NCBI RefSeq assembly: GCF_003626645.1
Contig: NZ_RBAM01000020.1
Coordinates: 1 to 64,000 of the forward strand
Source of the DNA: Streptomyces klenkii
GTDB taxonomy: Bacteria > Actinomycetota > Actinomycetes > Streptomycetales > Streptomycetaceae
Direction: 5' to 3'
Length of the DNA: 64,000 nt
Under the pieces are notes generated by a model that did no database searches, was not told where the DNA came from, and saw nothing but the letters and a program-made list of their open reading frames with translations. This document shows positions 8,489-17,377 of the stretch, in pieces (position 1 is the stretch's first letter; every line of letters begins with the position of its first letter). The position numbers were made by a program, and so were the translations under genes.

Positions 8489-10081
8489 ATGAGAGGCTTC
8501 AGCTTCAGGTGGCGGGCATGGGCCGGCGTCGCCGTCGCGGCCGTCACGGTGGCGGCGTCCGCGGGCCCCGCGGCGGCCGGCAAGGGCGACGGGCCGGGCG
8601 TGGGCGCGGGCATTGCGGCGATCATGAAGAAGCACCGGTACGCGCACGCCCGGTGGGGCCTGCTGGAGGTCGACGAGAAGGGCCGCACGCTGCGTTCGGG
8701 GAACGCGGGCGAGTTCTTCATCCCCGGTTCCGCGGCCAAGCTGTTCAGCGTCTCCGGCACGTGGCGGACCATCGGCGGCGGCCACCGCTTCACCACGCCG
8801 GTGCTGGCGGCCGGCCACCGGCACGGCGCGGAGCTGGACGGCCGCCTGGTGCTCGTCGCGCAGGGCGACCTCAGCCTCGGCGGCCGCACGGGGCCGCGCG
8901 GGACGCTCGAATACACCGACATCGACCACACCTACGCCAACGACGTGCCCGGCGCGACCCTGACGCCGCAGAACCCGCTGGCGGGAATCGACGAACTGGC
9001 CCGCCAGGTGCGGCGGTCCGGCATCACCGGCGTCCGCGGGGACGTCGTCGTCGACTCCCGGCTCTTCACCTCGTCCCCCGGCCTGGACCCCGCCCCCACC
9101 CCGCTGATCGTCAACGACAACGTCATCGACCTGCTGACCACCGCGACGTCGGCCGGCCGCCCCGCGCGGCTCACCTGGCGCCCGCACGTCGCCCCGTACC
9201 GCGTCGAGTCGCACGTGCGGACCGTCCGGCGGGGCGGCACCACGGACATCGACGTCACCGCCTCGCCCGACGGCACCAGCATCACTCTCACCGGGACGAT
9301 CGCCGCCGGCGCGAAGCCCGTGCTGCGCGTGTCCCAGGTGCGCGACCCCGACGCCTTCGGGCGGACGGCCCTCATCGAGGCGCTCGGCCGCGCGGGCGTC
9401 ACCGTCCACGCGCCCGCGACCGGGCCCAACCCGTCCGGCCTGCTGCGGGAGCAGCCCGTACGGGGGCAGCGCGTCGCGGCGTACGTGTCCCCGCCGTACG
9501 CGGAGTACGCCAAGGTCATCCTCAAGGTGAGCCACAACCTCGGGGCCAACCTGGGCATCTGCCTGATGGCCGTGCACGCCGGCGGCCACCGCTGCGACGA
9601 CGGGTTCGGGCCGCTGACCGCCTTCGTCCGCAAGGCGGGGGTGGACCCGCGGCAGGTGCAGCTCCTGGACGGCCGCGGCGGCAACCCGGTGGACCGGATC
9701 ACCCCGGCCGCGTTCTCCCGGCTGCTGAGGTACTGGGAGCGCACCCCCGAGGCGGCGCGCTTCCGGCGGGCCCTGCCGGTCCTGGGCGTGGACGGCTCCC
9801 TCGCCGGCTCCTGCACCCGCGCGGCGTCCTGCCCGGCCCACGGCAAGGTCTTCGCCAAGCCCGGCACGGTCGCGGGCTACGACGCCGTCAACGACCGGCT
9901 GGCCGTCGGCGCCCAGACCCTGGCCGGTTACCTGGACGCCGGGCACGGCGGCCGCCACACCTTCTTCATCGGCGTCAACGGGGCGTCCGCGCCCGGCATC
10001 GAGGGCGTCCTGGCCATCGGCGAAGACCTCAACCGGATCGCGGCCCTCCTTCAGGAACGGGCAGCCGGCACGGCCCGGTGA
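8489..10081 (+). CDS. dacB: D-alanyl-D-alanine carboxypeptidase, PBP4/DacB type
   Basis: From the ATG at 8489 (GGAG upstream) the protein is 530 residues with a Sec signal ending near AAAGK (residues 28-32). The penicillin-binding triad is present: SAAK at 81-84 (nucleophile Ser81), SHN at 348-350, and KPGT at 457-460 in place of the usual KTG. The large insert between SxxK and SxN is typical of the S13/PBP4 family, which trims or cleaves peptidoglycan peptides outside the cell. Frame is open to 8411, but the signal peptide fixes the start. The stop codon lies within a strong hairpin. Confidence 0.9.
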   Translation: MRGFSFRWRAWAGVAVAAVTVAASAGPAAAGKGDGPGVGAGIAAIMKKHRYAHARWGLLEVDEKGRTLRSGNAGEFFIPGSAAKLFSVSGTWRTIGGGHRFTTPVLAAGHRHGAELDGRLVLVAQGDLSLGGRTGPRGTLEYTDIDHTYANDVPGATLTPQNPLAGIDELARQVRRSGITGVRGDVVVDSRLFTSSPGLDPAPTPLIVNDNVIDLLTTATSAGRPARLTWRPHVAPYRVESHVRTVRRGGTTDIDVTASPDGTSITLTGTIAAGAKPVLRVSQVRDPDAFGRTALIEALGRAGVTVHAPATGPNPSGLLREQPVRGQRVAAYVSPPYAEYAKVILKVSHNLGANLGICLMAVHAGGHRCDDGFGPLTAFVRKAGVDPRQVQLLDGRGGNPVDRITPAAFSRLLRYWERTPEAARFRRALPVLGVDGSLAGSCTRAASCPAHGKVFAKPGTVAGYDAVNDRLAVGAQTLAGYLDAGHGGRHTFFIGVNGASAPGIEGVLAIGEDLNRIAALLQERAAGTAR

Positions 10082-10108
10082 CGCGTCGCAGTGACGCGTC
10101 ACCGGGCC
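10072..10108 (+). terminator. 15-bp hairpin overlapping the dacB stop
   Basis: GGCCCGGTGACGCGT (10072-10086) is exactly complementary to ACGCGTCACCGGGCC (10094-10108), with a 7-base loop. The stop codon of the carboxypeptidase gene is inside the left arm. There is no U tract, as is common for Streptomyces terminators. It separates this gene from the convergent SDR gene and could act in both directions. Confidence 0.65.
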
Positions 10109-10168
10109 GGGGCGTTATGCCGAGACGTGTTACGCCGGGACGTTATGCCGAGAAGTGGCGCCGGGACG

Positions 10169-10939
10169 TCACAAAGCGGCTGTCATTCCGCCGTCGCAGC
10201 GGAAGGCGGAACCGGTGAGGTAACCCGCCCGGTCCGAGCACAAGAAGGCCGCCAGTTCCCCCATCTCCTCCGGTGTGCCGTACCTGCCGACCGGGATGAG
10301 GCTCTCCGCGCCCTCGCGGACCTGATCGGCGGTGACACCCCGGTCACGCGCCCGCACCGCATCGACCGCCTGCACGCGCGGGGTGTCGATACGGCCGGGA
10401 ATGATCGAATTCACCGTGATCCCGTCCGGGGCGAGCGCGTTCGCCAGCAGCTTCATGTACGAATTCACTGCGGAGCGCACCACGGAGGAGACGGCGAGCT
10501 CGTGGATGGGCACGATCACCGAGCTCGAAGAGACGTACAGCAGCCTGCCCCACTGCTTCTTCCGCATGCTGCCGACGACCGATTCGACAACCTGCTGTAG
10601 CGACAGGAACATCGAGCTGTACGCCTGCGAAAAGTCATCCGCCGTCGCCGTGTCGACCTTCCCGGGCCGGTACCCCGGACCGTTGAGCACGACGATGTCG
10701 AATTCCTTCCCGTGCTGCCGCAGCGTGTCCGCAATTCCTTCCGGGCGGGAGAGGTCGAGACCGATCCCGGAGACGCTCGCCGCGCCGGCCGGAACCGTGA
10801 TGGTCTCCGCTGTCCGGTCGGCCTTTTCCGGATCGCGGCTCGCAAGCGTCACGGCCGCCCCGTGCGCCGCGAGACTCCGCGCGATCCCCAGGCCGATGCC
10901 CGATGTTCCGCCCAGCACCAGGGCCGTCGTCTTACGCAC
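10169..10939 (-). CDS. Short-chain dehydrogenase/reductase, atypical active site
   Basis: A 256-residue SDR with a normal nucleotide-binding start (GGTSGIGLGIARSL) and SDR core (NGPGYRP, PGRIDTPRV). The catalytic YxxxK motif is missing: where LYSASKAA is expected it reads VSSVVRSAV, so Tyr is replaced by Ser and Lys by Arg. Some SDR subgroups annotated as FabG-like have a similar change. The protein may use another acid, bind without turning over, or work on an activated substrate. It is the last gene of the leftward six-gene operon, overlaps the transporter gene by 8 bases, and so probably acts on the pathway intermediate or product. Confidence 0.8.
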   Translation of the reverse strand: MRKTTALVLGGTSGIGLGIARSLAAHGAAVTLASRDPEKADRTAETITVPAGAASVSGIGLDLSRPEGIADTLRQHGKEFDIVVLNGPGYRPGKVDTATADDFSQAYSSMFLSLQQVVESVVGSMRKKQWGRLLYVSSSSVIVPIHELAVSSVVRSAVNSYMKLLANALAPDGITVNSIIPGRIDTPRVQAVDAVRARDRGVTADQVREGAESLIPVGRYGTPEEMGELAAFLCSDRAGYLTGSAFRCDGGMTAAL

Positions 10940-12137
10940 CGACCTTTTCCTTTCGATTGGCGGCGGTGGTGAACAGGTGAAGCGCCAGGAGCGCCACCGC
11001 GAACCCGATGAATATCAGCACGATGGCGCTGAACCCGGTGATGACCACGCTGTCGAAAACTAGCAGCAGCACGCCGGTGAAGAACATTTTGATGGCACCC
11101 TGTACCGCACTGGCCGCGCCGCGGGCCGTCTCCACCGTGGTCATGCTCAGGGTCAGGGTCAGCGGAGCGATCATGCCGGAGATGAAGCCCAGCGCAACCG
11201 AGAACAGGCCGATCTTCACCAGGCTGCTGTCCAGGTCCGAGAACGCCGAGACGCCGAATACCACCAGGTAGGCCACGAGGCCCCGGATGTAGGTGTCCTT
11301 CGGCGACCAGCTGATCCAGCTGTTGCAGAACGACCCGCAGATGATGGACACCGCGTACAGGATGTAGAACAGGCTGTTGCCCACCGGGCTGACCCCCAGG
11401 GCGTCGAACGCGAAGGGTGCCGTCGCGTAGAACGCGATGGTGAAGGAGAAGATCAGCGCGGAGGCAATGCTGTACGACGTGAAGTTGACGTTCTTGAGGA
11501 CGGTCGTATAGGCCTGCACCTTGCCCGTCGGCCCCTGATTGCGTGCTGATGCCGGATGGGTCTCCGGCATCAGCGAAGCAATCATGATCAGCCCGGCGAC
11601 GACCGCCGCGGCGAAGAACAAGAACTGCAAGTGCCAGCCGAAGTGGATGCCGATGAAGCTGCCGATCAGGGGAGCCACGGCCGGCGACAGCTGACTTGCC
11701 ATCGAAAAGTAGGAAAACGCCTTGCGTAGCTTTCCGGGCTCTTGCAGTGTGTCGACGATCAACGCCCGGGATATCACGGTGCACGAGGCGGTACCCAGCG
11801 CGGTCAGCACGCGGGAGATGTCCAGAGCGACGATGCTGTGGGCGGTGTATCCCACGAACAGACCCACCGCCGCGACACCGAGCCCCGTCGCCAGGGCGAT
11901 CTTGCGGCCCTTGACATCGGAGAAACTACCGTAGAAGAACTGTGCCAGACCGAGGACGATCATGTAGAACACGATGAGGTTCTTCATGGTGCCCTGGCCG
12001 ACCGCCAAGTCCTTCTGGATGGTCGGCAGAGACGGGTTGAAAAAATCTACTGCCATCAAGCCGATGACAACACTGAAAAAAGCGAAGAAGAGTACGCGCA
12101 CTTCGTTGCTCGTAAACTTCGACTTCGCACCAGACAT
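10932..12137 (-). CDS. MFS transporter, Bcr/CflA-like
   Basis: A 401-residue protein with about twelve hydrophobic segments and a motif-A loop GSFSDVKGRKIAL between segments 2 and 3. The second segment reads VFYMIVLGLAQFFYGS, typical of the 12-segment drug exporters of the Bcr/CflA group. The N-terminus begins MSGAKSKFTSNEVR with no signal peptide. It is the fifth gene of the operon, 62 bases after the ThDP enzyme, and most likely exports the product of the cluster or imports its substrate. Coding sequence is less GC-rich than in flanking genes by eye. Confidence 0.85.
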   Translation of the reverse strand: MSGAKSKFTSNEVRVLFFAFFSVVIGLMAVDFFNPSLPTIQKDLAVGQGTMKNLIVFYMIVLGLAQFFYGSFSDVKGRKIALATGLGVAAVGLFVGYTAHSIVALDISRVLTALGTASCTVISRALIVDTLQEPGKLRKAFSYFSMASQLSPAVAPLIGSFIGIHFGWHLQFLFFAAAVVAGLIMIASLMPETHPASARNQGPTGKVQAYTTVLKNVNFTSYSIASALIFSFTIAFYATAPFAFDALGVSPVGNSLFYILYAVSIICGSFCNSWISWSPKDTYIRGLVAYLVVFGVSAFSDLDSSLVKIGLFSVALGFISGMIAPLTLTLSMTTVETARGAASAVQGAIKMFFTGVLLLVFDSVVITGFSAIVLIFIGFAVALLALHLFTTAANRKEKVGA

Positions 12138-12199
12138 CTCCGCCGCCTACCTCGTTGGTTTTGCCGTACGTATCTCAGGTCCGTGCCGGGCGGGCCGTA

Positions 12200-13900
12200 C
12201 TATCCATTGCTCCCGCTTCTCGACCGGGCGAAGGCCTTCAGGTTCTCCCGGTATGACTGCGCCGGGGTGCCGGCATCGCGGTCGACGATGACGTGCAGGA
12301 CGTGGACACCGTCACTGTCCTTGATCTTCTCCGCCACGGCGTCCAGCTCGTCGACTGACGTCACCCGGAAGCCCTCCGCCCCGACGGACTCGGCGAACTT
12401 CACCCAGTCGTGATCCGGCAGGACGCTCAACTCCGGCAGGTTCTGCCTGTTGTTCATGCGCGTCGCGCCGTAGCTCGCGTTGTCGAAGATTGCGAAGATG
12501 ATGTTCCGGCGGTACCGGACGGCGGTCTGGATCTCTATGCCGTTCATCAGGGCGCAGCCGTCACCCGAGATGACGAGACCAGGCTCTTCCCGGGCGAACG
12601 ACACGCCGATGCCGGCGCCGAAGGCCCAGCCCATCACTCCCATGTTGGTGCTGGAGTAGAAGCCGGCGTCGATGTGCGTCGTCCAGTAGTGCGTGGCGAA
12701 GGACCGGTGGTTGCCCATGTCCGCAACGCACCAACGGTCGTTCAGCCACTTGTTCAGCGCCACCACCGCACGCGCGGGGTGCATCGTTTCGGTGTCTTCG
12801 GGAATGTCCTCCCACAGCGGCGTGCGCTCAGCACGTTCCCGCAGGGCCGCGTTCCCGGCGAATGCTTTGCCGTCCAGGGAGGCCTCCCACCGCTCCAGGA
12901 ACAGCCGCTCATCGCACAGCAGGGTCCGGGAGCCCGGAGCGAAGTTGCCGATGTCCTCGACCGAAGACGTCACTTCGATGACGTTCCGCGCACTGGAGAG
13001 CCCGGCGTCGTAAGCGCTGGTGTTGAACTGCGTGGGACGGCAGCCCAGGAACAGCACCGTTTCGGGAGTCTGCTGGGTAAAGAGTTCGGTCGCCCTCAGG
13101 TTGGCCGAGTACCCGAACACGCCGACATTGTTCGGGTGGCTCTCGGTGAAGGCTCCCTTGGCGTCCACGGTGGAGCCCACGAGAATGTCGTGGGATTCGG
13201 ACAGCCGGGTCAGCAGGTTCCGCACATCCCGCTTGTTGGCGTGCGACCCCACCAGCACGGAGACACTCGCCGAGGCGTTGATCGTAGCGAGCACGCGATC
13301 GAGGTCCTGCTCGTCGCACATTGTGCGCGAGGCCGACAACGAGCGGGTACTGACAGCCGATTCCGTGCTGTCCGCGGCCAGCACGTCCGCGGCGTAGGAC
13401 AGGTACACGGGGCGCGTCGGGCATTCGACGAGCTTCTTCAGCGTGCGGTTCCAGTACCGGATCGGGTGCTCATCGCTCCGCACCTGTAGCGACGAACTCG
13501 TCACCGGTTCCAGCACGGCCGCCATGTCGATGCCCGTCGGCGTCACGTCCTGGAGCGCGTCATGGGCGTCGAAGCCCCTGGGGATGTGTCCCGACAGCAG
13601 GATGACGGGCGACCGGTCCGCAGCCGCGTTGATCAGTATTCCGACGCTGTTGGCCACACCCGGGCCGTCCAGGGCCATCACCACGCCGGGCCGCTCCGCG
13701 GCTCTGGCGTAGCCGTCGGCCATCGCCGTCGCACCGCCTTCGTTGGCGGCGATCACCGGTGCGATCCGGGGATTGCCCTCGCGGTCGGCATCGCGGTAGT
13801 TCGACATGAACGCATTGATCATCTTCCCCGGGACCATAAAGAATGTCGAAACACCCTCGTCCCGAAGGGAATCCAGGATCACGCGCGCTACGTTCGGCAT
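12200..13900 (-). CDS. Thiamine-diphosphate-dependent enzyme, acetolactate-synthase-like
   Basis: A 566-residue, three-domain ThDP enzyme. The N-terminal Pyr domain holds the ThDP-activating glutamate in IAANEGGATAMADGYARA (Glu54). The C-terminal PP domain has the cofactor motif starting GDGCALMNG and ending FDNASYG (about residues 445-475), with DN where NN is usual. The middle domain lacks an obvious FAD site, so it may be a decarboxylase or carboligase rather than true acetolactate synthase. Its ATG overlaps the stop of the PhyH gene (TGATG), indicating coupled translation. Substrate unknown; a 2-oxo acid released by the aldolase in the same operon is a reasonable guess. Confidence 0.82.
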   Translation of the reverse strand: MPNVARVILDSLRDEGVSTFFMVPGKMINAFMSNYRDADREGNPRIAPVIAANEGGATAMADGYARAAERPGVVMALDGPGVANSVGILINAAADRSPVILLSGHIPRGFDAHDALQDVTPTGIDMAAVLEPVTSSSLQVRSDEHPIRYWNRTLKKLVECPTRPVYLSYAADVLAADSTESAVSTRSLSASRTMCDEQDLDRVLATINASASVSVLVGSHANKRDVRNLLTRLSESHDILVGSTVDAKGAFTESHPNNVGVFGYSANLRATELFTQQTPETVLFLGCRPTQFNTSAYDAGLSSARNVIEVTSSVEDIGNFAPGSRTLLCDERLFLERWEASLDGKAFAGNAALRERAERTPLWEDIPEDTETMHPARAVVALNKWLNDRWCVADMGNHRSFATHYWTTHIDAGFYSSTNMGVMGWAFGAGIGVSFAREEPGLVISGDGCALMNGIEIQTAVRYRRNIIFAIFDNASYGATRMNNRQNLPELSVLPDHDWVKFAESVGAEGFRVTSVDELDAVAEKIKDSDGVHVLHVIVDRDAGTPAQSYRENLKAFARSRSGSNG

Positions 13901-14727
13901 CAGTGAGAATCCTCTTCCACGATGTCGGACAGACCGCGGTACCCGAGACCGTCGGAGAAGACGGGCTTGCCGCAGGACTCCTCGATCAGTTCGCGGGTGA
14001 TGTTGGGGAGGTCGGCGAAGAAGTTGCTCGCCTTGTGGCTGGTGTAGTCCGAGATGTGCAGCTTCTTCGTCAGCCGGGCGCGCAGGTACTTCAGGTAGTC
14101 CTGGGTGACTGCGTCACCGACGGAGAGCGTCCACTGAAGAGCGAGGCGCGACACGTCGGAATCGATCTGCGGGTGGGTTCCGCGGTGCACGGCGCGGTAG
14201 TCGAAGATCACCAGGTCGCCGGCCTTGCTCGTGATCGTGTTTTCCGGCGTGTATGCGTGGTTGCTGACGATCTCTTCGCGCTCCTCCCGGGAGCGCAGGG
14301 GGCTCGACTGGACGATGTCCATGCCCCCGCCGTGGACGGTGTCATTGTCCTGAAGGAAGATGTTGAACATCAGGATCGCGGGGAAGTCGCCGGACTTGTT
14401 GACGGGCTTCGACAACATGCGGTCATCGATGTGCCAGCCGATGAGCAGGGCCTTCCGGACGGTGAAGTTCGGGTACAGCAGCAGCGGGCCGACCTTGTTG
14501 CTGAGACCTTCCACCATGTCGTCGAACTTCTCGGAGAAGAGGGCGTTCTTCAGCTCGGGGCTCTCCAGGAAGAGGCTCGGCGGCATGGTGCCGTCACCGC
14601 GCGAAAGAATGTCCTCCGACACGGTGCGCAGGCGCTGAACGGTCTCCGGATCGAGGTAGTTCTCGATCACGCAGTAACCCTGTTCGGCAAGAGTGTCGAA
14701 GTGCTTGGCCTCGAATACCATTCTCAA
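13900..14727 (-). CDS. Phytanoyl-CoA dioxygenase family (Fe/2-oxoglutarate) oxygenase
   Basis: A 275-residue PhyH-type oxygenase. The iron triad is visible as His99 and Asp101 in GWHIDDRM and His181 in YRAVHRGTH; Arg194 (DVSRLALQW) is placed to bind 2-oxoglutarate. Family members hydroxylate, desaturate or ring-close small molecules and are common in natural-product pathways. It is the third gene of the operon, 21 bases after the FAH gene and overlapping the next gene by one base. All key residues are present, so it should be active. The substrate cannot be read from sequence. Confidence 0.85.
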   Translation of the reverse strand: MRMVFEAKHFDTLAEQGYCVIENYLDPETVQRLRTVSEDILSRGDGTMPPSLFLESPELKNALFSEKFDDMVEGLSNKVGPLLLYPNFTVRKALLIGWHIDDRMLSKPVNKSGDFPAILMFNIFLQDNDTVHGGGMDIVQSSPLRSREEREEIVSNHAYTPENTITSKAGDLVIFDYRAVHRGTHPQIDSDVSRLALQWTLSVGDAVTQDYLKYLRARLTKKLHISDYTSHKASNFFADLPNITRELIEESCGKPVFSDGLGYRGLSDIVEEDSH

Positions 14728-14748
14728 TCCTTAATCGATACTCTGCGA

Positions 14749-15621
14749 TTACGCTGCTTCGACGGGGTGTTCCAGTACGTCCAGGCCGGAGACCTCCGCG
14801 CGAATGGTGTCGCCCGGGGAGACCACCGCGGCTCCGGGAGTTCCGGTCGAAATCACGGTTCCGGCCGGGAGCGTGCGGCCGGCCGAGAAGTACTCGATCA
14901 GCCGGCCGATGCTGTACTTCATGTTGCTGACGGTGTTGCTCGCGACGATCTCGTCGTTCCGGTATGTGGTGATGCGGATGTCCTTGAGGTCCTCGAACTG
15001 CTCCTGGTCCCGCAGGATCAAGGACGGGCCGATGCTCGCGAAGGTGTCGAAGCCCTTGCTCCACGCGATGTACCGGAGGTTCTGCCGGAGGGCGCCCTCA
15101 TCCGTCATGTCGAGGCTGGTGGTGAACCCGAGCACGTAGTCGAACGCGTCCTCGGCGGAGACGTTCTTGCACGTCTTCCCCAGCACGACGCCCAGCTCCG
15201 CCTCGGCGGTGACACGGGAGGACTGCCGCGGAATCCTGATGGCGTCGCCGTTGGCGATCACACAGGTGTAAGGGCGGTTGTACGAGCCCGGGAAATCGTC
15301 CTGGGTGGCTTCCAGGTCCTTCGCGTGAGCCAGGAAGTTGAGCCCCGCGCCCCAGATCTGAGGGATGGAGGAGAGCATCAGGGAGTCCCCGAGAGAGACG
15401 CGTCCGATGTCGATGCCGTCGTGACCCGCGGCGCGGTGCTCGCGGAACGCGTCGACCAGGAGGGGCATCTTCTCCAGCGAGATGAGCTGAGCGAGATCGA
15501 TCGGCAACGGCTCGTTCAGCGTGCTCGCCAGCCGGCGGACGGAAGCCTTGTAGCCGTCGTGATCCTCGAGGACGACGTCCTGCTGCTGATCGACTACGTG
15601 CGGGTAAACCTTCACGTTCAC
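14749..15621 (-). CDS. Fumarylacetoacetate hydrolase family enzyme
   Basis: A 290-residue protein with the FAH metal site: an EAELGVVLGK block and GFTTSLDMTDEG, followed by KGFDTFASIGPSL. The catalytic domain occupies the last 210 residues. The family includes hydratases, decarboxylases and acylpyruvate hydrolases acting on 2-oxo acids, such as 2-hydroxypentadienoate hydratase of meta-cleavage routes. Pairing with a 4-hydroxy-2-oxovalerate-aldolase-like gene four bases upstream resembles a lower meta-cleavage module, but the acetaldehyde dehydrogenase that normally accompanies it is absent. This points to a specialised use. Confidence 0.85.
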   Translation of the reverse strand: MNVKVYPHVVDQQQDVVLEDHDGYKASVRRLASTLNEPLPIDLAQLISLEKMPLLVDAFREHRAAGHDGIDIGRVSLGDSLMLSSIPQIWGAGLNFLAHAKDLEATQDDFPGSYNRPYTCVIANGDAIRIPRQSSRVTAEAELGVVLGKTCKNVSAEDAFDYVLGFTTSLDMTDEGALRQNLRYIAWSKGFDTFASIGPSLILRDQEQFEDLKDIRITTYRNDEIVASNTVSNMKYSIGRLIEYFSAGRTLPAGTVISTGTPGAAVVSPGDTIRAEVSGLDVLEHPVEAA

Positions 15622-15625
15622 TGTG

Positions 15626-16663
15626 CTACTCCGTCTCGAAAAGGGACTTCGCGATGGCTTCGATGTCGGTGCCCGACAGGTCCCGCTGATAGGCCGTCGG
15701 CTTCACCGCTTCCATCAGCTGCGTGGGGCTGAGCGAGTACTTTTCGGCCGCGGCGGTGATGGCGGGGAAGTTCTTGGAGTGCAGCCCGTACAGCGCGCCG
15801 AGAACCTGGAGCTCGCGGTCGGACTTGATCGTCTCCAGCCGGGAGACGCAGTGCTCGCTGGTGCGGGCGAGCGCGTCCGTGTTGTAGATGCGCTTGCCTT
15901 CCTGTACCTCCAGCACCCCGGCCATGTGCTCCAGCACGGCGTTGCCGGCATCCCGGCCGAGCCCCGCCAGCGTGCAGTCCACGATCGAGGCGCCGTTGTT
16001 CATGGCGGCCAGGGAGTTGGCGTTGGCCAGCCCCAGGTTGTTGTGCCCGTGGAAGCCCAGCGGCGTCTTCAGCTGACGCGATGCCTCGCCGAAGAGCTGT
16101 GCCGTGCGCTCGGGCAGGAACTGCCCCACCGAGTCGACGAAATACAGGCCGTCGAGGTCGCAGGAGTTCTCGATCCGGGTGGCGATCTCCACGGCCTTTT
16201 CGGTGTCGTAGACATGGGACTTCATCAAGTTGACGAAGACCGTCAGGCCGAGCTCCTTGGCGCGGGCGACGTGGTCGTACACATTCTCGTACGACGTCAT
16301 GTCGGAGCCGATGCGGGTGTACTTCATGCCGGCGTCGGCCAGCGGCTCCAGATCCGCGGGGTAGGTGTAGTCCGCCACCGCGAACATGCCCCAGTTGCGG
16401 TCTTCGGGCAGGAGTCGCGACGCGATCCCGCACCACTCCAGATCGGTGATGTTTGATTCGGCGATCGTGTTGCCCCGGATGCCCAGGCCATGACCGACTT
16501 CAATCCATTCCACACCCGCCGAACTGATCTCGGTGAGCAGGGTTTCGATCGTCTTCATATCGAACTGGAAATTTACGGAGTAAGCACCGTCACGTACGGT
16601 GCAGTCCATGATGGTGTGCTGGTTCGGCTGCGGGAGCGGTGTGCGCCTCTGGTTCATTGGCAT
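15626..16663 (-). CDS. HMGL-like aldolase, 4-hydroxy-2-oxovalerate aldolase family
   Basis: From ATG 16663 (AGAGAG just upstream) the protein has 345 residues and a TIM-barrel HMGL core. It begins with MDCTVRDGAYS, where the Asp and Arg of DxxxRDG bind metal and enolate, and later has HGHNNLG metal ligands and DCTLAGLGRDAGN. The family splits or forms C-C bonds next to pyruvate, often a 4-hydroxy-2-oxo acid aldolase, though Claisen-type synthases share the fold. It is the first gene of the operon. The frame is open to 16720, but the added residues look non-coding. No dehydrogenase partner is encoded nearby. Confidence 0.82.
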   Translation of the reverse strand: MPMNQRRTPLPQPNQHTIMDCTVRDGAYSVNFQFDMKTIETLLTEISSAGVEWIEVGHGLGIRGNTIAESNITDLEWCGIASRLLPEDRNWGMFAVADYTYPADLEPLADAGMKYTRIGSDMTSYENVYDHVARAKELGLTVFVNLMKSHVYDTEKAVEIATRIENSCDLDGLYFVDSVGQFLPERTAQLFGEASRQLKTPLGFHGHNNLGLANANSLAAMNNGASIVDCTLAGLGRDAGNAVLEHMAGVLEVQEGKRIYNTDALARTSEHCVSRLETIKSDRELQVLGALYGLHSKNFPAITAAAEKYSLSPTQLMEAVKPTAYQRDLSGTDIEAIAKSLFETE

Positions 16664-17377
16664 GACTCTCTGCTTGTTGGTTACCCATGGGCAGCGCGAT
16701 AGCGCGCGCCGCATGGGCACGGAACATGGGAGAGGCCGTTATGGCGGATCACTGAAATCGGCCTCGGCGGCTATGAAGATGCTCGGCAGAAGGGCAGCCC
16801 GATATGACCGTGCTGATACAGGACGGTTCTCAAAAGGGCGAATCAACGGGCGGCAACGCGAAAACGTTGCGCGGTGATGTTTATGCCGATGGCGAAGTCG
16901 GGTGAGAAGGTGGGCGCATGGGCCGCTTCGACGTTCGCAGACATGGATCTTCAGGCATGCTCACGGCAGTCTTCCCCCTGACTGTCACGGCTGTCCAAGT
17001 GCACTGACCGTATGGGCTCGCCCCCATGCGGAAGCGGCCTCGGTGATCACTCAAGCAACATACCTGTGTACCCCGCAACTACCGTCGGATTTTTTGAAAC
17101 GCTCTTTACGCGCTTTGCGATCCGATGAGGCGCTGCCGGTCAGCCCTCGATGTGCTGTCTGTCCGCCGCCATCCGATTTCGTCAAGGGCATCCCGGTGGC
17201 GGGGGTTTCGGCCGCCGTGATGTGAGCGCAGTGGGCTGACTGGCCGTCATATGGCGGGATTTTGTGAACCGGCGGTGCGACGTTTGCAGTGGCAGCGTCC
17301 GGCAGTGTCCCGGCAGCGTCCGACGGTGCCCTGATGCCGGCAGCGCCGTAGGCAGAGCCGTTGCCTAGCATGGCGCG
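16664..17377. other. Long divergent control region without a convincing gene
   Basis: About 710 bases separate the aldolase operon from the XRE regulator. It is more AT-rich than its neighbours. No open frame has both a ribosome site and recognisable protein character; the short frames near 16900-17225 look accidental. The right part contains imperfect direct copies around GGCAGCGTCCGGCAG and GGCAGCGTCCGAC (about 17290-17330). A -10-like TAGCAT lies just ahead of the XRE start. The region probably carries promoters for both directions and may include remnants of a lost gene. Confidence 0.5.
16853..16870. promoter_or_regulatory. Inverted repeat upstream of the six-gene operon
   Basis: GCAACG-CGAAAA-CGTTGC forms a perfect 6+6 inverted repeat about 190 bases ahead of the aldolase start. 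Position and shape suit a dimeric repressor site, for example of LacI-like type, but no cognate regulator can be named. The XRE gene across the region is one candidate. Confidence 0.3.

Noticed and set aside
10932..16663. Standard catechol meta-cleavage catabolic operon
   Set aside because: Aldolase and FAH genes fit, but acetaldehyde dehydrogenase, ring dioxygenase and hydroxymuconate enzymes are absent.
16881..17225. Short frames in the long control region
   Set aside because: No ribosome site, no conserved-looking residues, codon use unlike neighbours.
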